Shown here one piece after another: positions 5,559 to 5,874 of a stretch of DNA of 5,874 bases. The translations under genes and the position numbers were made by a program. The notes under the pieces are model-generated. The model was not told the DNA's origin, made no database searches, and saw nothing but the letters and a program-made list of their open reading frames with translations. This DNA is from an uncultured Flavobacteriales bacterium (GTDB lineage Bacteria; Bacteroidota; Bacteroidia; Flavobacteriales_D; Sanyastnellaceae), in the NCBI GenBank assembly GCA_937897625.1, contig CALCNZ010000178.1, forward strand, positions 1 through 5,874, read 5' to 3'. Every line of letters begins with the position of its first letter. Position 1 is the first letter of the stretch.

Positions 5559-5874
5559 TAAAATGTACCCTTGGTAGTTTTCATTAAATCAAACATGAAA
5601 TCGCGTGCACGGAAGAGTTGTGCTTTTACCGTTCCTAAGGGTAAATCTAAAATCTCAGAGATTTCCTCGTATGATTTTTCTTCAAAATATCTTAATTCAA
5701 CCAATCGCTTGTAGCGAGGCTTCAATTTTTCTACAACATCATGCATACGCTGCACACGTTCGTCCTTTTGCATGGACTCTTCTGGGTCTAGACTTTCTTC
5801 CTTCACAGGAATAACATACGTCTCTCCGTCCTCATTTGAGTATCCTTGGTCTATTGAAATGGCTTTTATTCTTT
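5558..5874 (-). CDS. RNA polymerase ECF-type sigma-70 factor, C-terminal part, runs off right edge
   Basis: The frame is open from the window edge to the stop at 5558-5560, giving 104 aa. It begins RIKAISIDQGYSNEDGETYV, a linker between sigma regions 2 and 4, followed by acidic SLDPEESMQKDERVQRM and then region 4 with its helix-turn-helix: LKPRYKRLVELRYFEEKSYEEISEILDLPLGTVKAQLFRARDFMF. LPLGTVKAQLFRAR is the -35 recognition helix signature of ECF sigma factors. Region 2 (-10 recognition) should lie beyond the window. A GTG at 5806 is not the start, since the frame and the linker sequence continue upstream. It overlaps rsmG by one base. No anti-sigma factor gene is seen downstream, where rsmG follows instead. 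It could be the factor that reads the candidate promoter at 4571-4596, but this is untested. Confidence 0.9.
   Translation of the reverse strand, partial: RIKAISIDQGYSNEDGETYVIPVKEESLDPEESMQKDERVQRMHDVVEKLKPRYKRLVELRYFEEKSYEEISEILDLPLGTVKAQLFRARDFMFDLMKTTKGTF

Noticed and set aside
5804..5806. GTG at 5806 as start of the sigma factor gene
   Set aside because: The frame stays open to the window edge with a plausible linker (KAISIDQ...), and a start there would leave only region 4; it is a truncated gene, not a small one.
1..5874. CRISPR array, insertion sequence, attachment site or origin
   Set aside because: No regularly spaced repeats, transposase or integrase frame, terminal inverted repeats or clustered DnaA-type boxes were seen; the window is nearly all housekeeping genes.

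Overview
The window most likely comes from a member of the Bacteroidota, probably the Flavobacteriales. Several things point there. GC content is moderate to low. Genes start without Shine-Dalgarno sequences and have A/T-rich leaders. A TAnnTTTG-type -7 element precedes one gene. The isochorismate synthase is short, and the sigma factor at the right edge has a type familiar from Flavobacteriia. No rRNA, tRNA, CRISPR array or mobile element was seen.

Left two thirds (1-3819, minus strand): a tightly packed menaquinone (vitamin K2) operon read right to left, menI-menF-menD-menB-menA. Chorismate becomes isochorismate (MenF), then SEPHCHC (MenD). After steps whose genes are not in this window (menH, menC, menE), MenB closes the ring to DHNA-CoA. 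The hotdog thioesterase at the head of the operon (MenI) can release DHNA, and MenA prenylates it. Only the first 12 codons of menA are present, at the left edge. menI/menF and menD/menB overlap as ATGA, and menB/menA as TAATG, so translational coupling is likely. The isochorismate synthase is unusually compact (288 aa).

Middle (3820-4931, plus strand): a 38-bp gap separates the men operon from a divergent OmpR/PhoB-type response regulator. That gene starts at GTG, directly downstream of a TAnnTTTG element, so its mRNA may be leaderless. No histidine kinase gene is visible. The 162-bp gap after it holds an ECF-sigma-like promoter motif (AAC, 16 bases, CGTC), a 6-bp hairpin and a strong, potentially bidirectional intrinsic terminator. 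Together they could encode an RNA of about 85 nt, or form a leader with a terminator for the small lipoprotein gene that follows.

Right end (4932-5874, minus strand): rsmG (16S rRNA m7G527 methyltransferase), preceded by and overlapping (TAATG) the 3' part of an ECF sigma factor gene that runs off the window. The lipoprotein and rsmG genes converge with back-to-back stop codons and no space between them. Read-through from rsmG would run antisense over the lipoprotein gene until the terminator at 4658-4689.

The genes are mostly well-known housekeeping families. The least explained part is 4562-4931: ECF-like promoter, candidate small RNA, bidirectional terminator and orphan small lipoprotein. 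It lies less than 1 kb from an ECF sigma factor gene that might control it.
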